Below, in pieces: positions 56,994-64,000 of a DNA stretch of 64,000 bases. Below the pieces are notes generated by a model. It made no database searches. It had not been told where the DNA came from and worked only from the letters and a program-made list of their open reading frames with translations. The position numbers were made by a program, and so were the translations under genes. Source of the stretch: Pontivivens marinum (GTDB lineage: Bacteria; Pseudomonadota; Alphaproteobacteria; Rhodobacterales; Rhodobacteraceae); NCBI RefSeq assembly GCF_900231835.1, contig NZ_OCTN01000007.1, positions 82,556-146,555 on the forward strand, read 5' to 3'. Each line of letters begins with the position of its first letter. Positions within the stretch are counted from its first letter, which is position 1.

Positions 56994-57186
56994 GGACATA
57001 GACCCTGATCGCGGAAGCAAGCCCCGTATCAGGGCTACGCCCCTCATCAACTATGCTGACCAGCGCATTTGTGGACAGGTTGCGCGTGCGGGCGATTTGG
57101 CGAAAGGCGACCCAGAACTCAGGCTCTAGCGAGATTGAGGTCCGGTGCCCGCGCAATGTGACGGAGTGTTTTTCAGGGCGGCTCAT
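56956..57186 (-). CDS. Ribbon-helix-helix domain protein (RHH_4 type)
   Basis: 76 residues: KHSVTLRGHRTSISLEPEFW as strand and first helix, then FRQIARTRNLSTNALVSIVD and a tail typical of the alphaproteobacterial RHH_4 family, thought to bind DNA. It overlaps the GNAT stop by four bases (ATGA) and the P450 end by 38 bases on the opposite strand. No toxin partner is visible, so an antitoxin role is not supported. Confidence 0.82.
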   Translation of the reverse strand: MSRPEKHSVTLRGHRTSISLEPEFWVAFRQIARTRNLSTNALVSIVDEGRSPDTGLASAIRVYVLNAALRGDETLS

Positions 57187-57608
57187 AGGGGCTTCGCAAA
57201 ATAGACGCGGTGCAGATTATGTTCGGTCACGCGATGGGTTTCGGTGTACCCCAAACGTGGGTAGAGCATCAGGTTCGCAGTCATGGCGGCGTTGGTATAC
57301 AGCACGGCACGATGAAAACCGAGGTCACGTCCTGCGCCCTCAGCCGCCAGCATTAACCTGCGGCCGATCCCCTGTCCTGCATATGCCGGATCAACCGCGA
57401 CGTTTTCGATCAGCCAATCCTTGCCCATCGGTTTGGCGCAGATATAACCGCCCTCACATACCCATAGGTGCCCCGCTGCGATATCAGGGCTGAAGTCCTG
57501 CACCATAGGCGGCAGATTCGGACCCAATTCATCAACGTAAACAGTATAGGCTGCGCGGGCGATGCGGGTTACCTCGGCCAAATCATCTGGGGTGGCGGGG
57601 CGGATCAT
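57183..57608 (-). CDS. GNAT-family N-acetyltransferase
   Basis: 141 residues with MIRPATPDDLAEVTRIARAA at the N-terminus, ENVAVDPAYAGQGIGRRLM for acetyl-CoA binding and the late YPRLGYTETHRV. The acceptor substrate is unknown. It is embedded between a DUF4169 gene (ATGA overlap upstream) and the RHH gene (ATGA overlap downstream). Confidence 0.88.
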   Translation of the reverse strand: MIRPATPDDLAEVTRIARAAYTVYVDELGPNLPPMVQDFSPDIAAGHLWVCEGGYICAKPMGKDWLIENVAVDPAYAGQGIGRRLMLAAEGAGRDLGFHRAVLYTNAAMTANLMLYPRLGYTETHRVTEHNLHRVYFAKPL

Positions 57609-57778
57609 TCGCGTTCGTGTTGATCTAGGTTGCGCTTCGCCTTGGCAATTTGCGCATCCTCGATTTGCCGCTCTGCCTTGGTGCGGCCAAAACGGACAGC
57701 ATTTGCATCTGCCTGCGCACGGCTATCGGCGCGGGTGCGGGCCTTGCGGGCTTTGGACAGATTGATGACTTTGCTCAT
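57605..57778 (-). CDS. DUF4169 small basic protein
   Basis: 57 residues: MSKVINLSKARKARTRADSR opens a highly charged helical protein with the family signature RFGRTKAERQIEDAQ and a short tail LDQHERE. DUF4169 proteins are found in alphaproteobacteria; function unknown. It overlaps the GNAT start by four bases, making the three a compact operon with the RHH gene. There is no strong ribosome site ahead of the ATG. Confidence 0.8.
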   Translation of the reverse strand: MSKVINLSKARKARTRADSRAQADANAVRFGRTKAERQIEDAQIAKAKRNLDQHERE

Positions 57779-57821
57779 GTCGATAGTTTGAGCGGCGCTT
57801 GGGATTTGCGCAAGGGGTCAA

Positions 57822-57846
57822 CCCTCCCCCGTATTGTGGGGGAGGG
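57822..57846 (-). terminator. Terminator of fumC
   Basis: Nine-base arms CCCTCCCCC and GGGGGAGGG with a seven-base loop lie ten bases past the fumC stop on the minus strand, followed by TTGACC. No long T-run. Confidence 0.6.
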
Positions 57847-57856
57847 GACAGTTCGC

Positions 57857-59248
57857 TTATTTCGGGCCGAGCATATCCTGTGGCTGCACGACGCGATCAA
57901 ATGTTTCCGCATCCACAAAGCCGAGGGCGATTGCCTCTTCCTTGAGGGTGGTCCGGTTCTTATGCGCGGTCTTGGCCACCTTGGTCGCGTTATCATAGCC
58001 GATTTCGGGGGCCAGTGCTGTGACCAGCATCAGGCTTTCCCACATCAGCCTGGAGATACGCTCCTCATCCGCCTCAATCCCGTCAACGCAATTATCGGTA
58101 AATGCGACAGAGGCATCGCCCAGCAATTGCATGGATTGCAGCAGGTTGTAGATCATCATCGGCTTGTAAACGTTCAGCTCGAAATGGCCTTGCGAACCGG
58201 CAAAACCGATGGCTGCGTCGTTGCCCATAACGTGGGCGCAAACCTGCGTCAGTGCCTCACACTGGGTCGGATTTACCTTGCCCGGCATAATGGACGAGCC
58301 CGGCTCGTTTTCAGGCAACATCAGTTCACCCAAACCACAGCGTGGGCCGGAGCCGAGCAGGCGGATGTCGTTCGCGATCTTGAACAGCGATGCCGCAACC
58401 GTTTTCAGCGCGCCGGACATTTCCACCACGGCGTCATGGGCGGCCAGCGCCTCAAACTTGTTGGGTGCAGTGATGAATGGCAGACCGGAAATTTCCGCGA
58501 TATTTGCCGCGACCTTCTCGGCGAAGCCAACCTTGGTGTTCAGGCCGGTGCCAACTGCGGTGCCGCCCTGTGCCAGTGGGTAGATGTTTTCCAGCGCATG
58601 CTTAACGCGGCGTGTGCCCTGCTCCACCTGAAAGGCGTAGCCGCCGAACTCCTGACCCAATGTCATCGGGGTCGCATCCTGCGTGTGGGTGCGGCCAATC
58701 TTGATGATATCCTTGAAGGCTTCAGCCTTTGCAGCCAGTGCTGCGTGCAGTTTTTCCAGACCGGGCAGCAATGTGTGGGTCGCGGTCATCGCGGCGGCAA
58801 TGTGCATTGCAGTCGGGAACGTATCGTTCGAGCTTTGCGACATATTGCAGTGATCGTTGGGGTGAACCGGAGTTTTCGATCCGATCTCACCGCCGAGCAT
58901 TTCAATTGCGCGGTTCGCGATCACTTCGTTCGCGTTCATGTTCGACTGGGTGCCGGAACCGGTCTGCCAAACGACGAGGGGGAAGTGGTCGTCCAGCTTG
59001 CCGGTCACAACCTCGGATGCGGCGGAAACGATGGCATTACCGATCTCGGGCTTTAGCGCGCCGAGGTCCATATTGGCCTGCGCGGCGGCCTGCTTGATCG
59101 TGCCGAGCGCACGAACCAGTGCGACGGGCTGTTTTTCCCAGCCGATGGGGAAGTTGATCAGGCTGCGCTGTGTTTGCGCGCCCCAATACTTGTCGGAAGG
59201 AACCTCAAGCGGGCCAAAGCTGTCGGTCTCGGTGCGGGTCGTGGTCAT
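57857..59248 (-). CDS. fumC: Fumarate hydratase class II
   Basis: 463 residues, the normal size. The family signature [15 protein letters not shown] is present, with [35 protein letters not shown] (first 20) and [17 protein letters not shown]. It interconverts fumarate and malate in the TCA cycle without an iron-sulfur cluster. The ATG has AAAGG eight bases upstream. Confidence 0.97.
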   Translation of the reverse strand: MTTTRTETDSFGPLEVPSDKYWGAQTQRSLINFPIGWEKQPVALVRALGTIKQAAAQANMDLGALKPEIGNAIVSAASEVVTGKLDDHFPLVVWQTGSGTQSNMNANEVIANRAIEMLGGEIGSKTPVHPNDHCNMSQSSNDTFPTAMHIAAAMTATHTLLPGLEKLHAALAAKAEAFKDIIKIGRTHTQDATPMTLGQEFGGYAFQVEQGTRRVKHALENIYPLAQGGTAVGTGLNTKVGFAEKVAANIAEISGLPFITAPNKFEALAAHDAVVEMSGALKTVAASLFKIANDIRLLGSGPRCGLGELMLPENEPGSSIMPGKVNPTQCEALTQVCAHVMGNDAAIGFAGSQGHFELNVYKPMMIYNLLQSMQLLGDASVAFTDNCVDGIEADEERISRLMWESLMLVTALAPEIGYDNATKVAKTAHKNRTTLKEEAIALGFVDAETFDRVVQPQDMLGPK

Positions 59249-59348
59249 GGCGGGGCCTTTGCGTTGCACGTCGGATGCTGCTTCATAGCCCCCTGCGGCC
59301 CGCGTCGCAATCAGGGGGTTGGAATACAGCTACGTGAATACGCGCCGT

Positions 59349-59837
59349 TCAGGATTTGCGGAAGCTATCGAGACTGACAACCTCTGCGCTGCCGGTGGGT
59401 TTTTCAGGCTCAACGGGTGCTGCCTCAACCACATCTTCGATGATGTCCTCGGGCTCATCCAATTCATCGGCGGTAAAGGGCGTGTCCTGTGCCTCGAACC
59501 GCAAGCCAAACTCAACCGACGGATCGACAAAGGTTTTTACCGCATCGAAGGGCACAACCATTGGCTCTGGCGCATTTCCGAAATTCAGGGTGATCGCAAA
59601 CCGGTCATCCATGACGGTAAGGTTGTCGAACCATTCCTGCATGACGATCGTCATTTCCTCGGGGTAACGCTCACGCAGCCAATCAGCCAGATCAACGCCC
59701 GGATGGGTCGTGTCGAACGTGATAAAGAAGTGATGCGACCCGGGCAGGCCATGCTCCGATACACGTTGTAGGACGTCACGCAGCAATCCCTGCAACGCGC
59801 GATGCATCAACTGTCCGTAATTGATCTGGCTCGACAT
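59349..59837 (-). CDS. sspB: ClpXP protease adaptor SspB (alpha type)
   Basis: 162 residues: INYGQLMHRALQGLLRDVLQ (helix), then HHFFITFDTTHPGV and FAITLNFGNAPEPMVVPFDA of the SspB fold, an acidic linker, and a C-terminal tail VVSLDSFRKS that would dock on ClpX. SspB delivers proteins bearing the ssrA tag to ClpXP. It stands beside the ssrA gene on the same strand, with about 100 bases between. The start was taken at the ATG where family similarity begins, with GGGGGA upstream. Confidence 0.92.
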   Translation of the reverse strand: MSSQINYGQLMHRALQGLLRDVLQRVSEHGLPGSHHFFITFDTTHPGVDLADWLRERYPEEMTIVMQEWFDNLTVMDDRFAITLNFGNAPEPMVVPFDAVKTFVDPSVEFGLRFEAQDTPFTADELDEPEDIIEDVVEAAPVEPEKPTGSAEVVSLDSFRKS

Positions 59838-59941
59838 TCTATCCCCCGGCACAACTTGCGTACCGACAATAGACGATTCGAGCGGAGTGAACAGTGCGCA
59901 CTGACGCATATGCTGCTGTAATGTTGGGCATCGGGTGGATT

Positions 59942-60262
59942 TAAGTGCAGGCTTCTGTTGCCAGGTGCCTGCGAACCCCGCCCTACGCGGCTAGGCGTAG
60001 GGACTTAAGTTTCGACTTGGTTACCGCTTACGCAGCAACTGCCATCGGAGCATTGTTGTCATTTGCAACTATACTATCTGAACCGATAACGGTGGTATCT
60101 CACCGAGCAAAGGCTACATCTTTAGACGTCCGTCGATACTGTTTCGACCCCGTCCGCCCTGCAAATGACAGGGTGATTGGTGGAGTCGCCGGGTACCGCC
60201 CCCGGGTCCGAACCGCTTATTACATGCGCGTTTATCGCCATATCCCCGCAAGCGAGGCACTG
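59942..60262 (-). ncRNA. ssrA: Transfer-messenger RNA, circularly permuted two-piece form
   Basis: On the minus strand the acceptor piece comes first. It ends CGACTCCACCA (3' end 60178), preceded by the T-arm CCGGG-N7-CCCGG. A 26-base spacer (60152-60177) with a CCCTG/CAGGG hairpin follows and is probably cut out. The coding piece starts GGGGTCG at 60151, which pairs with CGACTCC of the acceptor (one G-U). The tag reading frame is 60066-60028 and encodes ANDNNAPMAVAA, followed by TAA and by pseudoknot-like stems (CCCTACGC/GCGTAGGG, GCAGGC/GCCTGC). The outer ends are approximate. It frees stalled ribosomes and tags the products for ClpXP. Confidence 0.92.
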
Positions 60263-60365
60263 ATCTAGGTAATGTAACGGTACGTGATGTTCAAGGGTTT
60301 GTGCCGCTTTATAGATTGGAATCCTTCTAAGAAACGGGCAGGTTGTTCGAAACGGAGGAAAAGAG

Positions 60366-61379
60366 ATGAAAATTCGCAACTATCTTGCTGCTGGCGTGTT
60401 CGCGCCCTTACTTTTGGCAAGCGCGGCGGTGGCGCAAGATGTTTATGTGCTGACGGATCGCGGCATAAACTTCCTGTCGCCCATGGTCCGCGCGTTTCAG
60501 GAGGAAACGGGATACTCGGTGTCTGTTCGGTCCGTCGATGGCGATGTTGTGGATTTCTTGCTGGATAATGAGGACAGCCAAAGCGCGAGTGTCTTGGTTA
60601 CAGCATCAATTACATTGCTGGATGATGCCTATCGCGCGGGCCTGACCATGAATCCGCAATCCGAGGTTCTGGAGCAGGCAGTACCCGCCGAATTCCGCCA
60701 TCCGGACAACCAGTGGTTTGGCATTACTCGCCGTCTGCGTGGCCTATATGTATCGAGCAACGCCTCGGAATGGTTGCGCACGCTGAGCTATGAAGATCTG
60801 GCCGATCCACGTTTGGACGGGCGTATCTGCATTCGATCGGGGACGCATAACTATAACCTTGGCCTGTTTTCAGCCTATGCGACCCATTACGGTCGCGAGG
60901 AGGCGGAGCAGTGGTTGGCCGGCCTTAAATCCAATCTCAGCCGTTCACCGCAGGGCAATGACCGTGCGCAAATGCGCGCGGTGTCCGAGGGGCTGTGCTC
61001 GGTCGCGATTGCAAATTCCTATTACTATGGCTTGGCGCGCAGCAATCACCGGCAGCGGGATTGGGCGGAGCAGATCAATCTGGTTTTCCCGCGCTTTGAG
61101 CGGGGAGGCACCCATGTGAACATTTCCGGCATGGCGATGCTATCAACGGTCGAGAATGTGGATGCGGCGCGGGCCTTCATGGAATTTCAGCTCTCGGCAC
61201 AGGCGCAGGACCTGTATGCGCGGCGGAACTTTGAGTATCCGATGATCGAGGGCGTGGCCCAAAACGACTTCACATCGTCATGGGGGGAGTTTGAGCCGGA
61301 TGCGATCGGTCAGCAGGACATCGCTGACCTGCATGTCTGGGCGCGTGGTGCGGTCGAACGTATCGGGTTCAACGACTAG
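60366..61379 (+). CDS. Iron(III)-type ABC transporter substrate-binding protein (FbpA family)
   Basis: 337 residues with a signal peptide (about 1-23, ending AVAQ) and a class II periplasmic binding fold: VYVLTDRGINFLSPMVRAFQ (first 20), then RSGTHNYNLGLFS and IANSYYYGLA, whose adjacent tyrosines correspond to the iron ligands of FbpA. It would capture ferric iron in the periplasm, but no permease or ATPase is nearby. The ATG has CGGAGG upstream. It ends in a strong terminator. Confidence 0.88.
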   Translation: MKIRNYLAAGVFAPLLLASAAVAQDVYVLTDRGINFLSPMVRAFQEETGYSVSVRSVDGDVVDFLLDNEDSQSASVLVTASITLLDDAYRAGLTMNPQSEVLEQAVPAEFRHPDNQWFGITRRLRGLYVSSNASEWLRTLSYEDLADPRLDGRICIRSGTHNYNLGLFSAYATHYGREEAEQWLAGLKSNLSRSPQGNDRAQMRAVSEGLCSVAIANSYYYGLARSNHRQRDWAEQINLVFPRFERGGTHVNISGMAMLSTVENVDAARAFMEFQLSAQAQDLYARRNFEYPMIEGVAQNDFTSSWGEFEPDAIGQQDIADLHVWARGAVERIGFND

Positions 61380-61402
61380 CGTCGCTCCATACGAGAGTAG
61401 GG

Positions 61403-61426
61403 GGCGCCGGGCCGAAACCCGGCGCC
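61403..61426. terminator. Terminator between the iron-binding protein gene and gloA
   Basis: Nine-base arms GGCGCCGGG and CCCGGCGCC with a six-base loop, then ATCTTTTA on the plus strand. It lies between convergent genes. Confidence 0.8.
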
Positions 61427-61431
61427 ATCTT

Positions 61432-61863
61432 TTACCAGCTGCCGGTATTGGGCATGGAGGCCCAAGGCTCTGCCGGTGCCAGTGCCTCACCCTCTTGCAG
61501 CAGCTCAACCGACACATTGTCAGGCGAGCGGACAAAAGCCATGTGGCCGTCGCGTGGCGGACGGTTGACGGTCACGCCTCCATCCAGCATCCGCTGACAA
61601 ACCTCGTAGATATTGCCAACGCGATAGGCCAGGTGGCCGAAATTGCGGCTGTCATCGGGCAGGGCATCATCGCCGTCCCAGTTATAGGTTAGCTCAACTG
61701 CGGCATTGTCCTGACCGGGAGGCGACAGGAACACCAGCGTGAAGCGGCCGCCCTCGTTTTCGATGCGGCGGGTTTCTTCCAGCCCCAGCAGATCGCAGTA
61801 AAATGCTTTGCTTTGTTCAATATCGCGAACGCGAACCATGGTGTGAAGATAAGTAAGGCTCAT
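61432..61863 (-). CDS. gloA: Lactoylglutathione lyase (glyoxalase I)
   Basis: 143 residues of the VOC fold: LTYLHTMVRVRDIEQSKAFY (first His metal ligand), AVELTYNWDG (Glu), FGHLAYRV (His) and VSVELLQ (Glu), the four metal ligands of glyoxalase I. It turns the methylglyoxal-glutathione adduct into lactoylglutathione. Ends at the shared terminator; its start is divergent from thyX. Confidence 0.93.
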   Translation of the reverse strand: MSLTYLHTMVRVRDIEQSKAFYCDLLGLEETRRIENEGGRFTLVFLSPPGQDNAAVELTYNWDGDDALPDDSRNFGHLAYRVGNIYEVCQRMLDGGVTVNRPPRDGHMAFVRSPDNVSVELLQEGEALAPAEPWASMPNTGSW

Positions 61864-62051
61864 AGCCTGTCTCCTTTTGTGCGGGCGCGGTCACGCCGGA
61901 CCGTCACCATCTGTACGAAGCTGACATAGGTGAAAAGGCACCGTCGGACAGGGTTTGCAAGGGGGGCAGGGCAAATTCCTGCCAGTAGCGTATGTATCCC
62001 AGATGGTGTATCGCCAGCATCAAACTAGTAGTAAATACTCCGGAGACTATA

Positions 62052-62960
62052 ATGCCCATCACCCCCGACCAGCAGGCCGAGATTGACGCCGCGCGCACTG
62101 ACCAACACACCACCATGCGCGCCACCGTTCCGGGGATGGAGGCGCATCTCTATAAGGCGCATGAAGTACTGGATCACGGCTTCATCCGGGTCATTGATTA
62201 TATGGGTGATGATAATGCCATCGTGCAGGCCGCCCGCGTGTCCTATGGCCGTGGAACCAAAGCGGTGCAGAATGATGCCGGTTTGATCCGCTATCTGATG
62301 CGCCACTGGCACTCGACCCCGTTCGAAATGTGCGAGATCAAGCTGCACGTTAAGCTGCCGGTGTTTGTTGCGCGTCAGTGGATCCGCCACCGGACGGCCA
62401 ACGTCAACGAATACTCGGCCCGTTATTCGATTCTGGATCGGGAGTTCTACATTCCTGCGCCCGAACATCTGGCGGCGCAATCCAAACAGAACCATCAAGG
62501 CCGTGGTGGCGTGCTGGAGGGGGAGGAAGCCGCGCGCGTCCTCGATATCCTGTGGGCGGATTCAAACCGTGCCTATGACCACTATGAGGAAATGCTGGAT
62601 CAGGACGGGCAGGACGGATTGGCGCGTGAACTGGCGCGGATGAACCTGCCTGCGAACATCTATACGCAATGGTATTGGAAGGTGGACCTTCACAACCTGT
62701 TCCACTTCCTGCGCTTGCGGGCGGATTCGCACGCGCAGTACGAAATCCGTGTCTACGCTGATGCTATCTGTAAGGTGGTTGCGGATTGGGTGCCCCATGC
62801 CTTTGCTGCATTCGAGGATTATCGCCTGGGTGGCGCGCAATTCTCTGGTAAGGGTATGGACTGCGTGCGCCGCATGATCGCGGGCGAGCAGGTTGATCAG
62901 GCATCCAGCGGAATGTCGGCAGGTGAATGGCGTGAGTTTCAGGCGGTGTTGCAGGGATGA
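62052..62960 (+). CDS. thyX: FAD-dependent thymidylate synthase
   Basis: 302 residues. The ThyX motif reads [15 protein letters not shown]; the usual first Ser of RHRxxS is Asn, a variant known in the family, while the second Ser and Arg are kept. It makes dTMP from dUMP with FAD and folate. The C-terminal third ([20 protein letters not shown]) follows the alpha form. The ATG has CGGAG upstream; it overlaps the next gene by four bases. Confidence 0.95.
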   Translation: MPITPDQQAEIDAARTDQHTTMRATVPGMEAHLYKAHEVLDHGFIRVIDYMGDDNAIVQAARVSYGRGTKAVQNDAGLIRYLMRHWHSTPFEMCEIKLHVKLPVFVARQWIRHRTANVNEYSARYSILDREFYIPAPEHLAAQSKQNHQGRGGVLEGEEAARVLDILWADSNRAYDHYEEMLDQDGQDGLARELARMNLPANIYTQWYWKVDLHNLFHFLRLRADSHAQYEIRVYADAICKVVADWVPHAFAAFEDYRLGGAQFSGKGMDCVRRMIAGEQVDQASSGMSAGEWREFQAVLQG

Positions 62961-63733
62961 GCCGGCCCGCTCTTTCTAGACGGCTCGCGCGTCCTGTTAC
63001 GGGCCTGTTCACGCAGCGCCCTAAGCGACGCATTATTTTTCAGCACATACCCAAGGCCGGCGGCTCAACTGTGAACGCAGTGTTCAAGTCGATCTTTCGC
63101 GGCTCACGGTTCGGGCAGTCCGTTCTGCTGCGAGATGAGGCGTTAGATATGCCCGCGCAAATCGCCTTCGCGCAGAGCGCCCGTTTCGTCGGTGGGCATT
63201 TTGGCGCGGCTGTGCGGGAGGCGGTTCGTGGTGACGGATATGTATTCACTGTCCTGCGTGATCCTGCGGATCGGCTGATCTCCTCATGGCGATTTGCCCA
63301 GAGCCATACAGATCTAAGCTTTAGGTATGGGCACGACACTCTGGAGCAGATGATCGAGCAGGGCACACCCGCTGAGCGTTTCAGTATAGATAATGTTATG
63401 GCCCGCCAGTTGGGAGCAGGGCTGGATCTGGGTGCAGCAGCGGTGATTCCACGGGACGAATGGGTGGACCGTGCACTGGATGCATTGCGCTCTATGGACC
63501 GAGTGATCCAATTGGCTGATCTGGATGGTGGCATTCAGGGCGTGCTGCAAGATAATGAGCTAACCTATAGGCGTCCGATTGATGTGCGTAATCGCACGGA
63601 CGGGCAGGGGCGCCGAAACTTGGCGACCGGCATTGCGCCTCCAAAGGTGAATCGCGATGACATTGCGCCACTACTACAGCCTTATCTGGAGTTAGACACA
63701 GAGCTGCTGCGGCGCTGGGCGTTCGAATCCTGA
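62957..63733 (+). CDS. Sulfotransferase-family protein
   Basis: 258 residues with the two PAPS-binding motifs of the sulfotransfer_2 type: [18 protein letters not shown] near residue 26 (5'-phosphosulfate loop) and [15 protein letters not shown] near residue 97 (3'-phosphate site). Such enzymes add sulfate to glycans or lipids; the acceptor here is unknown, and no sulfate-activation genes are nearby. Coupled to thyX by ATGA. Confidence 0.82.
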   Translation: MSRPALSRRLARPVTGLFTQRPKRRIIFQHIPKAGGSTVNAVFKSIFRGSRFGQSVLLRDEALDMPAQIAFAQSARFVGGHFGAAVREAVRGDGYVFTVLRDPADRLISSWRFAQSHTDLSFRYGHDTLEQMIEQGTPAERFSIDNVMARQLGAGLDLGAAAVIPRDEWVDRALDALRSMDRVIQLADLDGGIQGVLQDNELTYRRPIDVRNRTDGQGRRNLATGIAPPKVNRDDIAPLLQPYLELDTELLRRWAFES

Positions 63734-63857
63734 TCAGAATCAGATTTTGACTCTGCTTTGGTGAAAACTGCGCCGATTGCGATCTCGCATCGGGGTTATG
63801 ATTGGGTGAGGGATGCAATCTGTCGCGAGCTCTTGATTTGCATTCATGAAGTTGCGC

Positions 63858-63890
63858 GAATTCACTGATTTAGGCCGAATTCGGTGATTT
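63858..63890. repeat. Short direct repeat upstream of the right-edge promoter
   Basis: Two copies of GAATTCNNTGATTT, identical apart from the central base pair and 19 bases apart. They could be binding sites for a regulator of the following promoter. Confidence 0.4.
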
Positions 63891-63922
63891 TCGAGAAAAT
63901 TACATTTTGGTGTCGAATTGGG

Positions 63923-63951
63923 TTGCGGGTGTTGGTGAGTTTGCCTAGAAC
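63923..63951 (+). promoter_or_regulatory. Promoter-like sequence at right edge, possibly of an rRNA operon
   Basis: TTGCGG, exactly 17 bases, then TAGAAC. The GC-rich stretch just after the -10 box is a feature of stringently controlled rRNA promoters. The transcript would lie beyond the window. Confidence 0.4.
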
Positions 63952-64000
63952 CCCTTTCACCGGCGGCGGGAACGACAACGAACGCGGCGCCGGGTACTAC

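Larger units (their letters stand above)
63734..64000. other. Non-coding region at the right edge, candidate rRNA operon leader
   Basis: No gene is visible. Two near-identical 14-base copies (63858-63871 and 63877-63890, GAATTC then TGATTT) are followed by a promoter-like pair at 63923-63951 and then a GC-rich segment (CACCGGCGGCGGGAAC and GCGGCGCCGGG) that recalls leaders of alphaproteobacterial rRNA operons. Confidence 0.4.

Noticed and set aside
56956..57608. RHH-GNAT type toxin-antitoxin system as a firm call
   Set aside because: The RHH protein belongs to a general alphaproteobacterial family, the order (GNAT before RHH) differs, and there is a third gene; reported only as a low-interest idea.
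57650..59056. 468-residue plus-strand frame opposite fumC
   Set aside because: Antisense of fumC; the long length reflects codon bias, and the protein has no recognisable features.
59838..60365. Protein-coding frames in the stretch upstream of the iron-binding protein
   Set aside because: The stretch is accounted for by the tmRNA gene; short frames there are incidental.
63700..63740. tRNA-like T-arm sequence GCGTTCGAATCC at the end of the sulfotransferase gene
   Set aside because: It lies within the last codons of the gene and has no acceptor or anticodon stem around it.

Overview
The window is a continuous piece of a chromosome from an alphaproteobacterium, most likely a member of the Rhodobacteraceae (Roseobacter-type). 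This rests on four things seen in the sequence: a circularly permuted two-piece ssrA (tmRNA) gene beside an alpha-type SspB adaptor; the flagellin-FlaF-FlbT trio; a fused NuoE/NuoF-like formate dehydrogenase subunit; and a large single flagellar cluster with separate SltF-like and FlgJ-like proteins. Coding density is high, start/stop overlaps of the ATGA or TAATG type are very common, and no transposase, integrase, prophage, CRISPR array or tRNA gene was seen.

Layout. 1-1774 (minus): a thioredoxin-fold DUF255 protein cut by the left edge, preceded by two tandem paralogous small secreted proteins of unknown function. 1867-3558: a diaphorase-type formate dehydrogenase subunit without its catalytic partner, next to a gene-poor stretch (3559-4432) holding one small membrane protein. 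4433-13748: housekeeping genes, namely a MalY/PatB-type C-S lyase, a peptide deformylase with a degenerate second copy, a metallo-hydrolase, fmt, RNase HI, a GFA-methyltransferase fusion, a DUF3429 protein, a lipoprotein, ispH and a NYN-domain protein. 13871-17258: folK, then a di-haem peroxidase convergent with an FG-GAP/UnbV secreted protein.

17251-24654 is a complete D-xylose module: a divergent ROK repressor, then xylF-xylH-xylG-xylB-xylA (binding protein, permease, ATPase, xylulokinase, isomerase). A candidate operator overlaps the promoter, and two competing hairpins lie between xylF and xylH.

24697-48849 is the flagellar region, with transcripts on both strands: flgD-fliK; flgJ-like and a FlgN-like protein, fliC-flaF-flbT; fliI; flgB-flgC-fliE-fliQ-flgF-flgG-flgA-flgH-fliL; sltF-like-flhA-fliR-flhB-FliJ-like; fliM; motB-flgE-flgK-flgL-flgI. 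A glycerol-3-phosphate dehydrogenase gene (glpD) sits inside it. Genes for FliF, FliG, FliH, FliN, FliP and MotA are not in the window and must lie elsewhere if the flagellum works.

48865-63733: metabolic and maintenance genes, namely idi, a fumarylacetoacetase-family hydrolase, gatB, an SDR reductase, a TusA-like protein, ccdA, a coupled alpha/beta hydrolase-cytochrome P450 pair, a small DUF4169-GNAT-RHH operon, fumC, sspB and ssrA side by side, an iron-type binding protein, gloA, thyX and a sulfotransferase-like protein. The last 270 bases are non-coding and contain a promoter-like sequence that may drive an rRNA operon starting beyond the right edge.

I saw no clearly new defence or mobile system. 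The most unusual items are the 16-unit hexanucleotide repeat inside fliK, the degenerate second deformylase, the GFA-methyltransferase fusion, the non-canonical NPTE cleavage motif of FlhB, the competing hairpins in the xyl operon, the orphan formate dehydrogenase subunit, and the tandem family of small cysteine-containing secreted proteins.
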